Below are positions 7,931-14,197 of a stretch of 16,149 bases of DNA, in pieces. The position numbers and the translations under genes were made by a program. Source of the stretch: DASQHM01 sp035632095 (GTDB lineage: Bacteria; Pseudomonadota; Alphaproteobacteria; Ferrovibrionales; Ferrovibrionaceae). Each line of letters starts with the position of its first letter. The first letter of the stretch is position 1. The notes beneath the pieces were generated by a model that searched no databases, was not told the origin of the DNA, and was given only the letters and a program-made list of their open reading frames with translations. Where the stretch lies: contig DASQHM010000193.1 in the NCBI GenBank assembly GCA_035632095.1, positions 1 to 16,149 of the forward strand, in the 5' to 3' direction.

Positions 7931-9408
7931 TGCCGACAGCCGACCGTGAGGCCGTTTTGGCTTCGACCGACCCTTTCCAGGACGACAAGCTGCACGAGGA
8001 ATGCGGCATTTTCGGCATCTGGGGCCACCCGGACGCAGCGGCGCATATCGCCCTCGGGTTGCACGCCTTGCAACATCGCGGCCAGGAAGCGGCCGGCATC
8101 GTCACTTTCGACGGCGAACGCTTCAACAGCCATCGCAGCCTCGGCCACGTCGGCGCAAGCTTCAACTCCGAAAAGATCATGCGCTCGCTCGGCGGCGCGT
8201 CGGGCATCGGCCACGTGCGCTATTCCACCACCGGCGAGACGATATTGCGGAACGTGCAGCCGATCTTCGCCGAGCTGTCCTTCGGCGGTCTCGCCATCGC
8301 CCACAACGGCAACTTGACCAATTCCCACGCGCTGCGGCGCGACCTGGTGACGCGCGGCTGCATCTTCCAATCCACCATGGATACCGAGGTCATCACGCAT
8401 CTGATCGCCACCAGCCCGCTCTCGGGCGAGGTGGACCGGATGATCGACGCGCTGAAGCAGGTCGAGGGCGCCTATTCGCTTGTGGCGCTGACGCACAATG
8501 CGTTGATCGGCGTACGCGACCCGTTCGGGGTGCGGCCTCTGGTGCTGGGCGAGTTGAAGGGCGCGCCGATCCTCGCCTCCGAGACCTGCGCGCTCGACAT
8601 CATCGGCGCCGATTTCGTGCGCGATGTCGATCCCGGCGAGATCGTCGTGATCAACGACAGCGGCCTGGTGAGCCGGAAGCCCTTCGGCAAGGTGAAGCGG
8701 CGGTTTTGCATCTTCGAATACATCTATTTTGCCCGGCCCGATTCCATGGTCGAAGGCACCAGCGTCTACGAGGCGCGCAAACGTATCGGAGCGGAACTCG
8801 CACGCGAGAGCGGCGTGGCGGCCGACGTGGTGATTCCGGTGCCCGATTCCGGCGTGCCCGCGGCGATCGGATATGCGGCCGAGAGCGGCATACCGTTCGA
8901 GCTCGGCATCATCCGCAACCATTATGTGGGCCGCACGTTCATCGAGCCGACCGACCAGATCCGCCACTTGGGCGTGAAGCTCAAGCACAACGCCAATCGC
9001 GCCAACATCCAGGGCAAGCGCGTCATCCTGGTGGACGATTCCATCGTGCGCGGCACCACGTCGACGAAGATCGTATCCATGGTGCGCGAAGCCGGCGCCA
9101 CGGAAGTCCACATGCGCATCGCCAGTCCGCCGACGACGCACTCGTGCTTCTACGGCGTCGATACGCCGGAACGCTCGAAGCTGCTTGCCGCGAAGCACGA
9201 CGTCGAGGCCATGGCGAAGCTGATCGGCGTCGACAGCCTTGCCTTCGTGAGCATGGACGGTCTCTATCGCGCCATGGGAGAGTCCGGCCGCGACAAATCG
9301 GCGCCGCAATACTGCGACGCCTGCTTCTCCGGCGAATACCCGATCGCGCTTACCGACCACTTCGGCGGAGCCAACGGGCAATTGTCGCTGCTGGCGGAAA
9401 CCGCCTGA
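7930..9408 (+). CDS. purF: Amidophosphoribosyltransferase (glutamine PRPP amidotransferase)
   Basis: Catalyses the committed step of de novo purine synthesis: PRPP plus glutamine gives phosphoribosylamine. It has 492 residues. A 24-residue leader precedes C25 in HEECGIFG, the Ntn nucleophile that should be exposed by propeptide removal. The glutaminase domain has GHVRYSTTG and HNGNLTN. The phosphoribosyltransferase domain has the PRPP loop VILVDDSIVRGTT (365-377). C260, C406, C462 and C465 (FCIFEYIYF, THSCFYG, YCDACF) match the four [4Fe-4S] ligands of the Bacillus-type enzyme, so an oxygen-sensitive cluster is expected. The ATG start overlaps the cvpA stop by one base. The DUF2937-type gene follows after 7 bp. 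Confidence 0.98.
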   Translation: MPTADREAVLASTDPFQDDKLHEECGIFGIWGHPDAAAHIALGLHALQHRGQEAAGIVTFDGERFNSHRSLGHVGASFNSEKIMRSLGGASGIGHVRYSTTGETILRNVQPIFAELSFGGLAIAHNGNLTNSHALRRDLVTRGCIFQSTMDTEVITHLIATSPLSGEVDRMIDALKQVEGAYSLVALTHNALIGVRDPFGVRPLVLGELKGAPILASETCALDIIGADFVRDVDPGEIVVINDSGLVSRKPFGKVKRRFCIFEYIYFARPDSMVEGTSVYEARKRIGAELARESGVAADVVIPVPDSGVPAAIGYAAESGIPFELGIIRNHYVGRTFIEPTDQIRHLGVKLKHNANRANIQGKRVILVDDSIVRGTTSTKIVSMVREAGATEVHMRIASPPTTHSCFYGVDTPERSKLLAAKHDVEAMAKLIGVDSLAFVSMDGLYRAMGESGRDKSAPQYCDACFSGEYPIALTDHFGGANGQLSLLAETA

Positions 9409-9415
9409 GCCCGAA

Positions 9416-9820
9416 GTGTTGCGCGATATTCTGACGAGTCTGTGCGCCCTCGCCGGCACGCTGCTCTTCGTGCAAATTCCGGAATTCCTGCAGCAGTATT
9501 TGCAGCGGTTGGGCGGCGCGCTGGATGCGCTCCGCTCGGTCAACGACCAGGCTCTGGCGGACAGGATCGCGCGGCTTGGCGATGCCGTGACCGCGCTCGA
9601 GACCGCGACGGCGCTGACGCGGCCGCTCGAGTTCATCCGATACCTGCAACCGGATGCGGCCTGGGGAACCGTCAAGGTCTTCAAGCCGGCCATACCGGCA
9701 ACGGTCGAAGGATTGATCTATGGACTGATCGGATTGTTGTTCGGCGTCCTGGTGGCCAACTTGCTTCGCCTGACGTTTCGCCGCAGGCGCAAATCCAAGC
9801 CCGCGCAGCGGATGCTATGA
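9416..9820 (+). CDS. DUF2937-type small membrane protein
   Basis: Function unknown. It has 134 residues. A hydrophobic N-terminal segment (about 5-22) is followed by the IPEFLQQYLQRLGGALDALR segment, which resembles the DUF2937 family pattern of a Phe-rich helix then QQY-QRLGGA. A helical middle region follows, then a second strongly hydrophobic segment (about 98-119, GLIYGLIGLLFGVLVANLL) and a very basic tail (RRRRKSK) that should be cytoplasmic. The start is GTG at 9416, 7 bp after the purF stop; TTG at 9419 is also possible and neither has a clear Shine-Dalgarno, so it may depend on coupling to purF. It sits between purF and the dehydrogenase and reads as a genuine gene from its coherent membrane topology. 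The family name is from memory of the motif. Confidence 0.75.
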   Translation: MLRDILTSLCALAGTLLFVQIPEFLQQYLQRLGGALDALRSVNDQALADRIARLGDAVTALETATALTRPLEFIRYLQPDAAWGTVKVFKPAIPATVEGLIYGLIGLLFGVLVANLLRLTFRRRRKSKPAQRML

Positions 9821-9851
9821 TCCGCCCCGCAAATCTTGACGGAGCTGCCAC

Positions 9852-10592
9852 GTGCCGCAACGCCTGAAGGATCGGATCGCGCTGGTGACCGGCGCCAGCC
9901 GCGGCTACGGCGCAGCTATCGCAAAGCGCTTCGCCGCCGAGGGCGCGCATGTGATTCTGGTTGCGCGCACGGTCGGCGGCCTGGAAGAAGTCGACGACGC
10001 CATCAAGACGATCGGCGGCACGGCGACGCTGGTGCCGATGGACTTGCGCGATTGGGACCGCATCGACGGGCTGGCGGCGCCGCTGCTCGAGCGCTTCAAA
10101 CGGCTCGACGTGCTGGTCGGCAATGCCGGACTGCTCGGGCAACTCAGTCCGCTCGGCCATTACCCGCCGAAGCTCTGGGCGGAGACCTTTCAGGTCAATG
10201 TACACGCCAATTGGCGGCTGATCCGCGCCGTCGATCCGTTGCTTCGTGCCTCGCCGTCAGGCCGCGCGATCTTCGTCACTTCGGGCATCACGCGCCGCAA
10301 CGCTGCCTACTGGGGCGCCTACGCCGCCTCCAAGGCGGCGCTCGAAACCCTCGCCCTCACCTATGCGGCCGAGACGGCGACGACCAATGTCCGGGTCAAC
10401 CTGCTCAATCCCGGTCCCATGCGCACGAACATGCGTGCCCAGGCGTTTCGCGACGAGGATCCGGCAAGCCTGCCGACGCCCGAGATGATGACCGAGGCCG
10501 TGGTGGCGCTGGCCGAGCCGGCTTGCGCGCTGCACGGCCAATGGGTCGCCGCGGACGAGTGGGTCAAAGCGAAGAGCGCGGCGAAGAACTAG
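9852..10592 (+). CDS. Short-chain dehydrogenase/reductase (SDR) family oxidoreductase
   Basis: Classical SDR of 246 residues, probably NAD(P)-dependent with an unknown substrate. The Rossmann glycine motif TGASRGYG is at 14-21, the adenine-pocket DLRD segment at about 64-67, NAG follows RLDVLVG, and the catalytic set is S144, Y157 and K161 (YAASK), with NPGPMRT after the last core strand. GTG at 9852 is preceded by GGAG seven bases upstream and gives a standard N-terminus. It ends the plus-strand block, 31 bp after the DUF2937-type gene. In other alphaproteobacteria an SDR of this kind is recalled downstream of purF. Its last 30 codons (217-246) occur again in the same orientation at 12660-12752, on the far side of the cyclase gene. 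So either copy of the gene end could be the original one. Confidence 0.95.
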   Translation: MPQRLKDRIALVTGASRGYGAAIAKRFAAEGAHVILVARTVGGLEEVDDAIKTIGGTATLVPMDLRDWDRIDGLAAPLLERFKRLDVLVGNAGLLGQLSPLGHYPPKLWAETFQVNVHANWRLIRAVDPLLRASPSGRAIFVTSGITRRNAAYWGAYAASKAALETLALTYAAETATTNVRVNLLNPGPMRTNMRAQAFRDEDPASLPTPEMMTEAVVALAEPACALHGQWVAADEWVKAKSAAKN

Positions 10593-10637
10593 AAGCGTTG
10601 CGATGATCTCGTGCGCACGGCCAGCAATGATCGACTA

Positions 10638-10685
10638 GAGCATGATCCCGAAAAGTTGCCCGACTTTTCGGATGAGATCATGCTC
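10638..10685. repeat. Palindromic intergenic repeat (rhizobial-type hairpin)
   Basis: The outer arms GAGCATGATC (10638-10647) and GATCATGCTC (10676-10685) are perfect complements. The inner arms CCGAAAAGT and ACTTTTCGG also pair perfectly around a 6-base loop, with a 4-base ATGA bulge on the right side. This matches the form of dispersed 'GAGCATGATC..GAAAAG' repeats recalled from Hyphomicrobiales. It lies between the convergent SDR and cyclase genes, where the RNA hairpin could block read-through in both directions. There is no T-run, so a classical intrinsic terminator is not supported. Confidence 0.8.
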
Positions 10686-10700
10686 CAGGCCATTGATCTG

Positions 10701-10748
10701 GCGCGTTGGCTTCCTGATCGGATGATTCCATCCGATCGGACAACGCGC
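10701..10748. repeat. Second nested inverted repeat abutting the cyclase stop codon
   Basis: GCGCGTTG (10701-10708) pairs with CAACGCGC (10741-10748), and inside it GATCGGATG (10716-10724) pairs with CATCCGATC (10729-10737) around a 4-base ATTC loop; the two stems are separated by a small asymmetric internal loop. The right end touches the first base of the cyclase stop codon (10748-10750 on the plus strand). It begins 15 bp after the first palindrome, so the two probably form one composite repeat. It may act as a transcript end for the convergent genes. Confidence 0.65.
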
Positions 10749-12517
10749 TATGCCGGCAGTCCCGTCGCACGCAACGCTTCCGAGACGGGCACGGCAAGCA
10801 AGTCGTGCATTTTGGTCGCGGCGCACATGCCGCTAATGGTGTAGCCCGGCTCCAGCTCGATCAAGCGCGCGGCCGCGGCGCGCGCCTCGTCGATCCGGCC
10901 AAGCTTCACAAACGTCGCCGCCAGCGCCATGTAGGCGTAGCTAAATCTCGGATTGGCTTGGAACGTCTTGCGCGCCGCATCCGCCGCCTGCTCGTAGCGA
11001 CCGAGGAGGAAATGGCCTAAAGATATCGCGAGGCATGGACCATGGCTCGCCGGATCGATCGGGCTCAAACGAAGCGCCCGCTCTCCCCATTCGATGGCGC
11101 GCTCTGCATTGCCGCCGAGAACGTTGACCACGGAGCCGAAACCGTAGGCTATGGCGCATGAGGGGCTGATGGCCAATGCCGCCTCGAAAGCCTTAAGCGA
11201 AGCTTCGCGATCGTGCGCGACCATGCCGATGGCAAATGCTCCGAGCGAGAGCGCGATGGCGTCATCGCGGCCGTGCGCGATCGCCGCATGTGCATGCCGC
11301 GTCGCCCCGAGCCGGTTCTCGTCCCGCATGCCGCCGCGCACGAAGAGGATTTCGTGAACCCAGGCGGCAAAGCCGTGCGCAAGCGCGTAGTTTGGTTCGA
11401 TCGCGAGCGCGCTCTCGAGAAATGGCAAGGCTTTCTCCGCTTCGGCCGGCATCGACGGATAGACGTGGGGAAGGGCGCGCAGCAGCAGGTCGTAGGCGTC
11501 CAGATTGTCCGGCCGCTTGCGTTTGACCCGCTCGATCTCGGCCTGGCGAAGGCTCGGTTCGATGGCGGCGACGACACTCATCGTCAACTCGTCCTGGAGC
11601 GAAAAGATGTCGGTGAAGTCGCGGTCGTAGCGCTCGGCCCAAATATGCGACCCGGTTTCCGCCTCGATGAGCTGGCCGGTGATGCGGACGCGGCCGGCCG
11701 ATTTGCGCGCGCTGCCTTCGAGCACGTAGCGCACGCCGAGTTCGCGACCGGCCTGCTTGATGTCGACCGCCTTCCCCTTGTAGGTGAAGCTCGAATTCCG
11801 CGCGATGACGAAGAGCCATTTGATGCGGGACAGGCCGGTGATGATGTCTTCCACCATGCCGTCGACGAAGTATTCCTGCTCGGCGTCGCCGCTCATATTG
11901 TTGAAGGGCAGAACGGCTATCGATGGCCGGTCGGGAAGTGCAAGCATGTTCTTTTCCGAATTGTCTGCCGCGGCAGAGGCGGCTTCCACGCGTTTATCGA
12001 CCCGATAGACGTGCACCGGCCGCGCGATGTTCTTGACGACGTGCTCGCCCATGTTGAAGAAGGCGATCGGCAGCTTTTCGCCGATCTGCTCGCGCACGGA
12101 TGCGCTGACGCAGATCTGTCCCGGTTCGGCGAGCGTTTCGAGGCGTGCGGCAACGTTCACGCCGTCGCCGAAGATGTCGCCCTCGTCGACGATGACGTCC
12201 CCCAGATTGATGCCGACGCGAAATCGAATCTGTGTGTCTACTGGCCGATTCGCGTTTCGGTCATCCATTCCCTGCTGCACCACGACCGCGCAACGCACGG
12301 CGTCGACCACCGAGGCGAATTCGACCAGCATGCCGTCCCCGGTCGTCTTGACGATGCGACCCTGATGCTGGGCCATCAGGGGATCGATGAGCTCACGGCG
12401 ATGCGCTTTGAGCGTGGCGAGGGTGCCTTCCTCGTCCGAGCCCATGAGCCGAGAATACCCGACCACGTCGGCGCACATGATTGCCGCCAAGCGGCGCTCG
12501 ACGCGCTCTCCGCTCAC
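10748..12517 (-). CDS. Class III adenylate cyclase with TolB-like domain and C-terminal TPRs
   Basis: Predicted soluble enzyme producing cAMP from ATP; 589 residues. The catalytic domain (about 7-175) has metal aspartates D17 (CADVVGYSRLM) and D61, the ATP-specifying lysine K57 (KTTGDGMLVEF), and the FGDGVNVAARL segment with the transition-state Asn/Arg. No membrane helix follows. Residues about 199-330 form a TolB-like/FlgO-like domain (SIAVLPFNNMSGD...AGRELGVRYVLEGS...ERYDRDFTDIF). From about 340 on there are TPR-like helical pairs (ALPFLESALAIEPNYALAH, AIEWGERALRLSPIDP, ARLIELEPGY), suggesting control by protein partners. The start is taken as GTG at 12517, five bases after AAGGAGG; an adjacent TTG at 12520 is too close to that site. 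The whole gene lies between two copies of the SDR 3' end. Confidence 0.93.
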   Translation of the reverse strand: MSGERVERRLAAIMCADVVGYSRLMGSDEEGTLATLKAHRRELIDPLMAQHQGRIVKTTGDGMLVEFASVVDAVRCAVVVQQGMDDRNANRPVDTQIRFRVGINLGDVIVDEGDIFGDGVNVAARLETLAEPGQICVSASVREQIGEKLPIAFFNMGEHVVKNIARPVHVYRVDKRVEAASAAADNSEKNMLALPDRPSIAVLPFNNMSGDAEQEYFVDGMVEDIITGLSRIKWLFVIARNSSFTYKGKAVDIKQAGRELGVRYVLEGSARKSAGRVRITGQLIEAETGSHIWAERYDRDFTDIFSLQDELTMSVVAAIEPSLRQAEIERVKRKRPDNLDAYDLLLRALPHVYPSMPAEAEKALPFLESALAIEPNYALAHGFAAWVHEILFVRGGMRDENRLGATRHAHAAIAHGRDDAIALSLGAFAIGMVAHDREASLKAFEAALAISPSCAIAYGFGSVVNVLGGNAERAIEWGERALRLSPIDPASHGPCLAISLGHFLLGRYEQAADAARKTFQANPRFSYAYMALAATFVKLGRIDEARAAAARLIELEPGYTISGMCAATKMHDLLAVPVSEALRATGLPA

Positions 12518-12540
12518 CAAGGCCTCCTTCAGGTGCCGCT

Positions 12541-12569
12541 AGTGTAGCACTGGCGATGGTGCGCGTCAT
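12541..12569 (-). promoter_or_regulatory. Possible sigma-70-type promoter of the TPR adenylate cyclase
   Basis: Read on the minus strand, ATGACG (12564-12569) resembles a -35 box. After exactly 17 bp comes TACACT (12541-12546) as a -10 box, with a TG one base before it (extended -10). The transcript would begin near 12534, just ahead of AAGGAGG and the GTG start at 12517, giving a very short leader. Each box matches consensus at four of six positions, so this is a moderate prediction by eye. Confidence 0.35.
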
Positions 12570-12659
12570 GATGAGGTAGCCGCCGACGGTCGCATCGATC
12601 TCGCGGCCCGGGAAAGAAGCCATCCCAAAAGGGCCCCTTGGCGGGCGCAATCTCCACCC

Positions 12660-12752
12660 GTCGTGGCGCTGGCCGAGCCCGCTTGCACCCTGCACGGCCA
12701 ATGGGTCGCCGCCGATGAGTGGGTCAAAGCGAAGAGCGCGGCGAAGTACTAG
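12660..12752 (+). pseudogene. Displaced 3' end fragment of the SDR gene (30 codons plus stop)
   Basis: The frame encodes VVALAEPACTLHGQWVAADE and then ten more residues ending SAAKY before a TAG stop. It matches SDR residues 217-246 with only two changes (Ala to Thr, and the final Asn to Tyr). At DNA level, 12658-12752 matches 10498-10592 at 88 of 95 bases with no gaps, at a constant offset of 2160. Similarity begins abruptly at 12658 and stops exactly at the stop codon. No start codon, Rossmann motif or catalytic residues precede it, so it cannot make an enzyme. It is antisense to the flanking cyclase and P450 genes. The fragment itself is certain; whether it is the inserted or the displaced original copy is not. 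Confidence 0.9.
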
Positions 12753-12816
12753 CGGCCGCGCGAGGCTCTCAAGGAACGATCCGCGGCCCTGAACGAAGAA
12801 AGCGCCCTCGCGATAC

Positions 12817-14031
12817 CTAGAAGGCAACCCGCACGGATTTGGGACCGCGTATGGAAATGGAATCGCGCCACTCGATTGTCTGCTCACACAACCGCATCGT
12901 CGGATAGCGCGCGGCCAAGGTGGCGAATATCACTTGCGCTTCGGCCCGCGCCAGCGTTGCTCCAAGGCAGTAATGGATACCGCCGCCGAACGTGAGGTGT
13001 TCGTTGTCCTTGCGCGTGATATCGAAGCGATCGGGATTCGCGAAACGCCGTGGATCGCGATTGGCCGCGGCGATAGAAACAAAGACCGCTTCTCCGGTCC
13101 GGATCGGCGTGCCGGCCAAGGACGTATCCGACAGCGCTTGGCGGCCGAACAAAGTGATTGACGGCGTATAGCGCAGGCATTCCTCGACGGCGCTCGGCAC
13201 GAGCGAAACCTCGCCGACCAGACGTTCCCATTGATCGCGATTGCGCAGCAGGGTCAGCAGGCCGCTCGCGACCAGGTCGCGGGTCGTCGAATGCCCGGCC
13301 GAAAACATGAAGAGCACTGTGCCGATCAACTCTTCCTCGCTCAGCCGGTTGCCGCCGTCTTCCGCGGCGATCAAGGCACTGAGCAGATCATCGCCGGGGC
13401 TGCGCCGTCGTTCTTCGACCAGCTTGCGGATGAATGCCATGAACTCTCCCGCTGCCCGGTTTGCGGCCGGTATCCGATCCGGCCGCGGAACTGGCGCGAG
13501 GACCGATTGCAAAGCGGCGGTCCAGTCGCTGAATTGCGGTGAATACTCAAGCGGGACGCCGATCATCTCGCAGATCACCTGGCACGGAAGCGGATGGGCA
13601 AGCGTCTCGACGATATCGATCTCGCCGCGGCCGTCCGCCGGGCGGAGCAGGTCTTCCGCGATGGCTTGGATGCGCGGCCGCAGTGCTTCCACGCGCCGAG
13701 CCGTGAACGCCTTGGTCACGAGCGAGCGCAGCCGGGTATGGTCCGGCGGATCGTAGTTGCTCATCCGGCGGCTCGCGTATTCGAGCATCGGTCCCGGTCC
13801 GTAAAGGGCTTGACGCCGATCCTGCGTAAAGACGACTCCCCAGGTCCGCCAATCGTGAAGGACGGCCGCGGCGTGTTCATAGCGCGTGACCAACCAGCCC
13901 ATCCTGCTTCGATGGACCGGCTCCGCGTCTTGGATCCGTTTCAGTGTCGGATACGGATCGGCAATGTATTCGGCCGTGGTCGGGTCGAACATCGCCAAAT
14001 CACGTGATTGTGCTTGCTGCTGTCCGGCCAT
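12817..14031 (-). CDS. Cytochrome P450
   Basis: Soluble bacterial haem monooxygenase of 404 residues, the usual class I length, with no membrane anchor. Visible motifs: the C-helix region NYDPPDHTRLRSLVTKAFT; the I-helix oxygen-activation motif AGHSTT (245-250); ExxR at E284-R287 (EECLRYTPS); and the haem loop FGGGIHYCLG (348-357) with the axial cysteine C355. ATG at 14031 has a GGGAGG element about five bases upstream. The overall pattern resembles the CYP107-like bacterial group, but substrate cannot be told. No ferredoxin or ferredoxin reductase gene is adjacent, so redox partners must come from elsewhere. It lies 166 bp downstream of der on the same strand and upstream of the SDR remnant. 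Confidence 0.95.
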   Translation of the reverse strand: MAGQQQAQSRDLAMFDPTTAEYIADPYPTLKRIQDAEPVHRSRMGWLVTRYEHAAAVLHDWRTWGVVFTQDRRQALYGPGPMLEYASRRMSNYDPPDHTRLRSLVTKAFTARRVEALRPRIQAIAEDLLRPADGRGEIDIVETLAHPLPCQVICEMIGVPLEYSPQFSDWTAALQSVLAPVPRPDRIPAANRAAGEFMAFIRKLVEERRRSPGDDLLSALIAAEDGGNRLSEEELIGTVLFMFSAGHSTTRDLVASGLLTLLRNRDQWERLVGEVSLVPSAVEECLRYTPSITLFGRQALSDTSLAGTPIRTGEAVFVSIAAANRDPRRFANPDRFDITRKDNEHLTFGGGIHYCLGATLARAEAQVIFATLAARYPTMRLCEQTIEWRDSISIRGPKSVRVAF

Positions 14032-14094
14032 TGCTCCCTCCCACGCTCATGGACTGGCACAGGCACGGCATACAATACCTCAACAACCGGAACT

Positions 14095-14112
14095 GCGGAG
14101 CGTCGACTCCGC
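14095..14112. repeat. Short inverted repeat upstream of the P450 gene
   Basis: GCGGAG (14095-14100) and CTCCGC (14107-14112) are perfect complements six bases apart, in the 166-bp gap ahead of the P450 start (14031, minus strand). The location would suit an operator or an attenuating hairpin, but a six-base GC-rich stem is not rare in this sequence. The rest of this gap shows no clear promoter or terminator. Confidence 0.2.
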
Positions 14113-14197
14113 CGCGCGGCACACTGCCCATATCCGGCGGGAAGCTTGGCACGCGCCTCGCATCACGCAGCGGCCGACCGCAGTATTTGCGTCGCGA

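Larger units (their letters stand above)
12521..12816. other. Intergenic region between cyclase start and P450 stop
   Basis: A 296-bp stretch without an intact gene. It holds the candidate cyclase promoter (12541-12569), a small GC-rich palindrome near 12625-12641 (CCAAAAGGGCCCCTTGG), the displaced SDR 3' end (12660-12752), and about 64 bp of unassigned sequence before the P450 stop. Open frames crossing it lack start signals or family motifs and are not called. Confidence 0.6.

Noticed and set aside
7870..9693. 607-codon minus-strand open frame opposite purF
   Set aside because: PurF on the plus strand has complete catalytic and Fe-S motifs; the antisense frame has none and crosses several gene boundaries.
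10638..10685. Calling the first palindrome a classical rho-independent terminator
   Set aside because: The stem is strong, but neither strand has a T-run after it, so it was listed as a repeat with possible terminator action only.
10611..10844. 77-codon plus-strand frame crossing the hairpins
   Set aside because: It runs through the palindromic repeats and into the antisense of the cyclase 3' end; no Shine-Dalgarno or recognisable protein pattern.
11213..12547. 444-codon plus-strand open frame opposite the TPR cyclase
   Set aside because: Antisense to a gene with intact cyclase residues; no domain or start signal.
10593..12657. Transposon or insertion sequence carrying the cyclase
   Set aside because: No transposase or integrase, no terminal inverted repeats at the edges, and the flanking repeat is a 95-bp coding gene end, far longer than a target-site duplication.
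12393..12887. 164-codon minus-strand frame across the cyclase start and the intergenic gap
   Set aside because: It spans the promoter, the SDR fragment in antisense and the P450 end, so it is an accident of composition.
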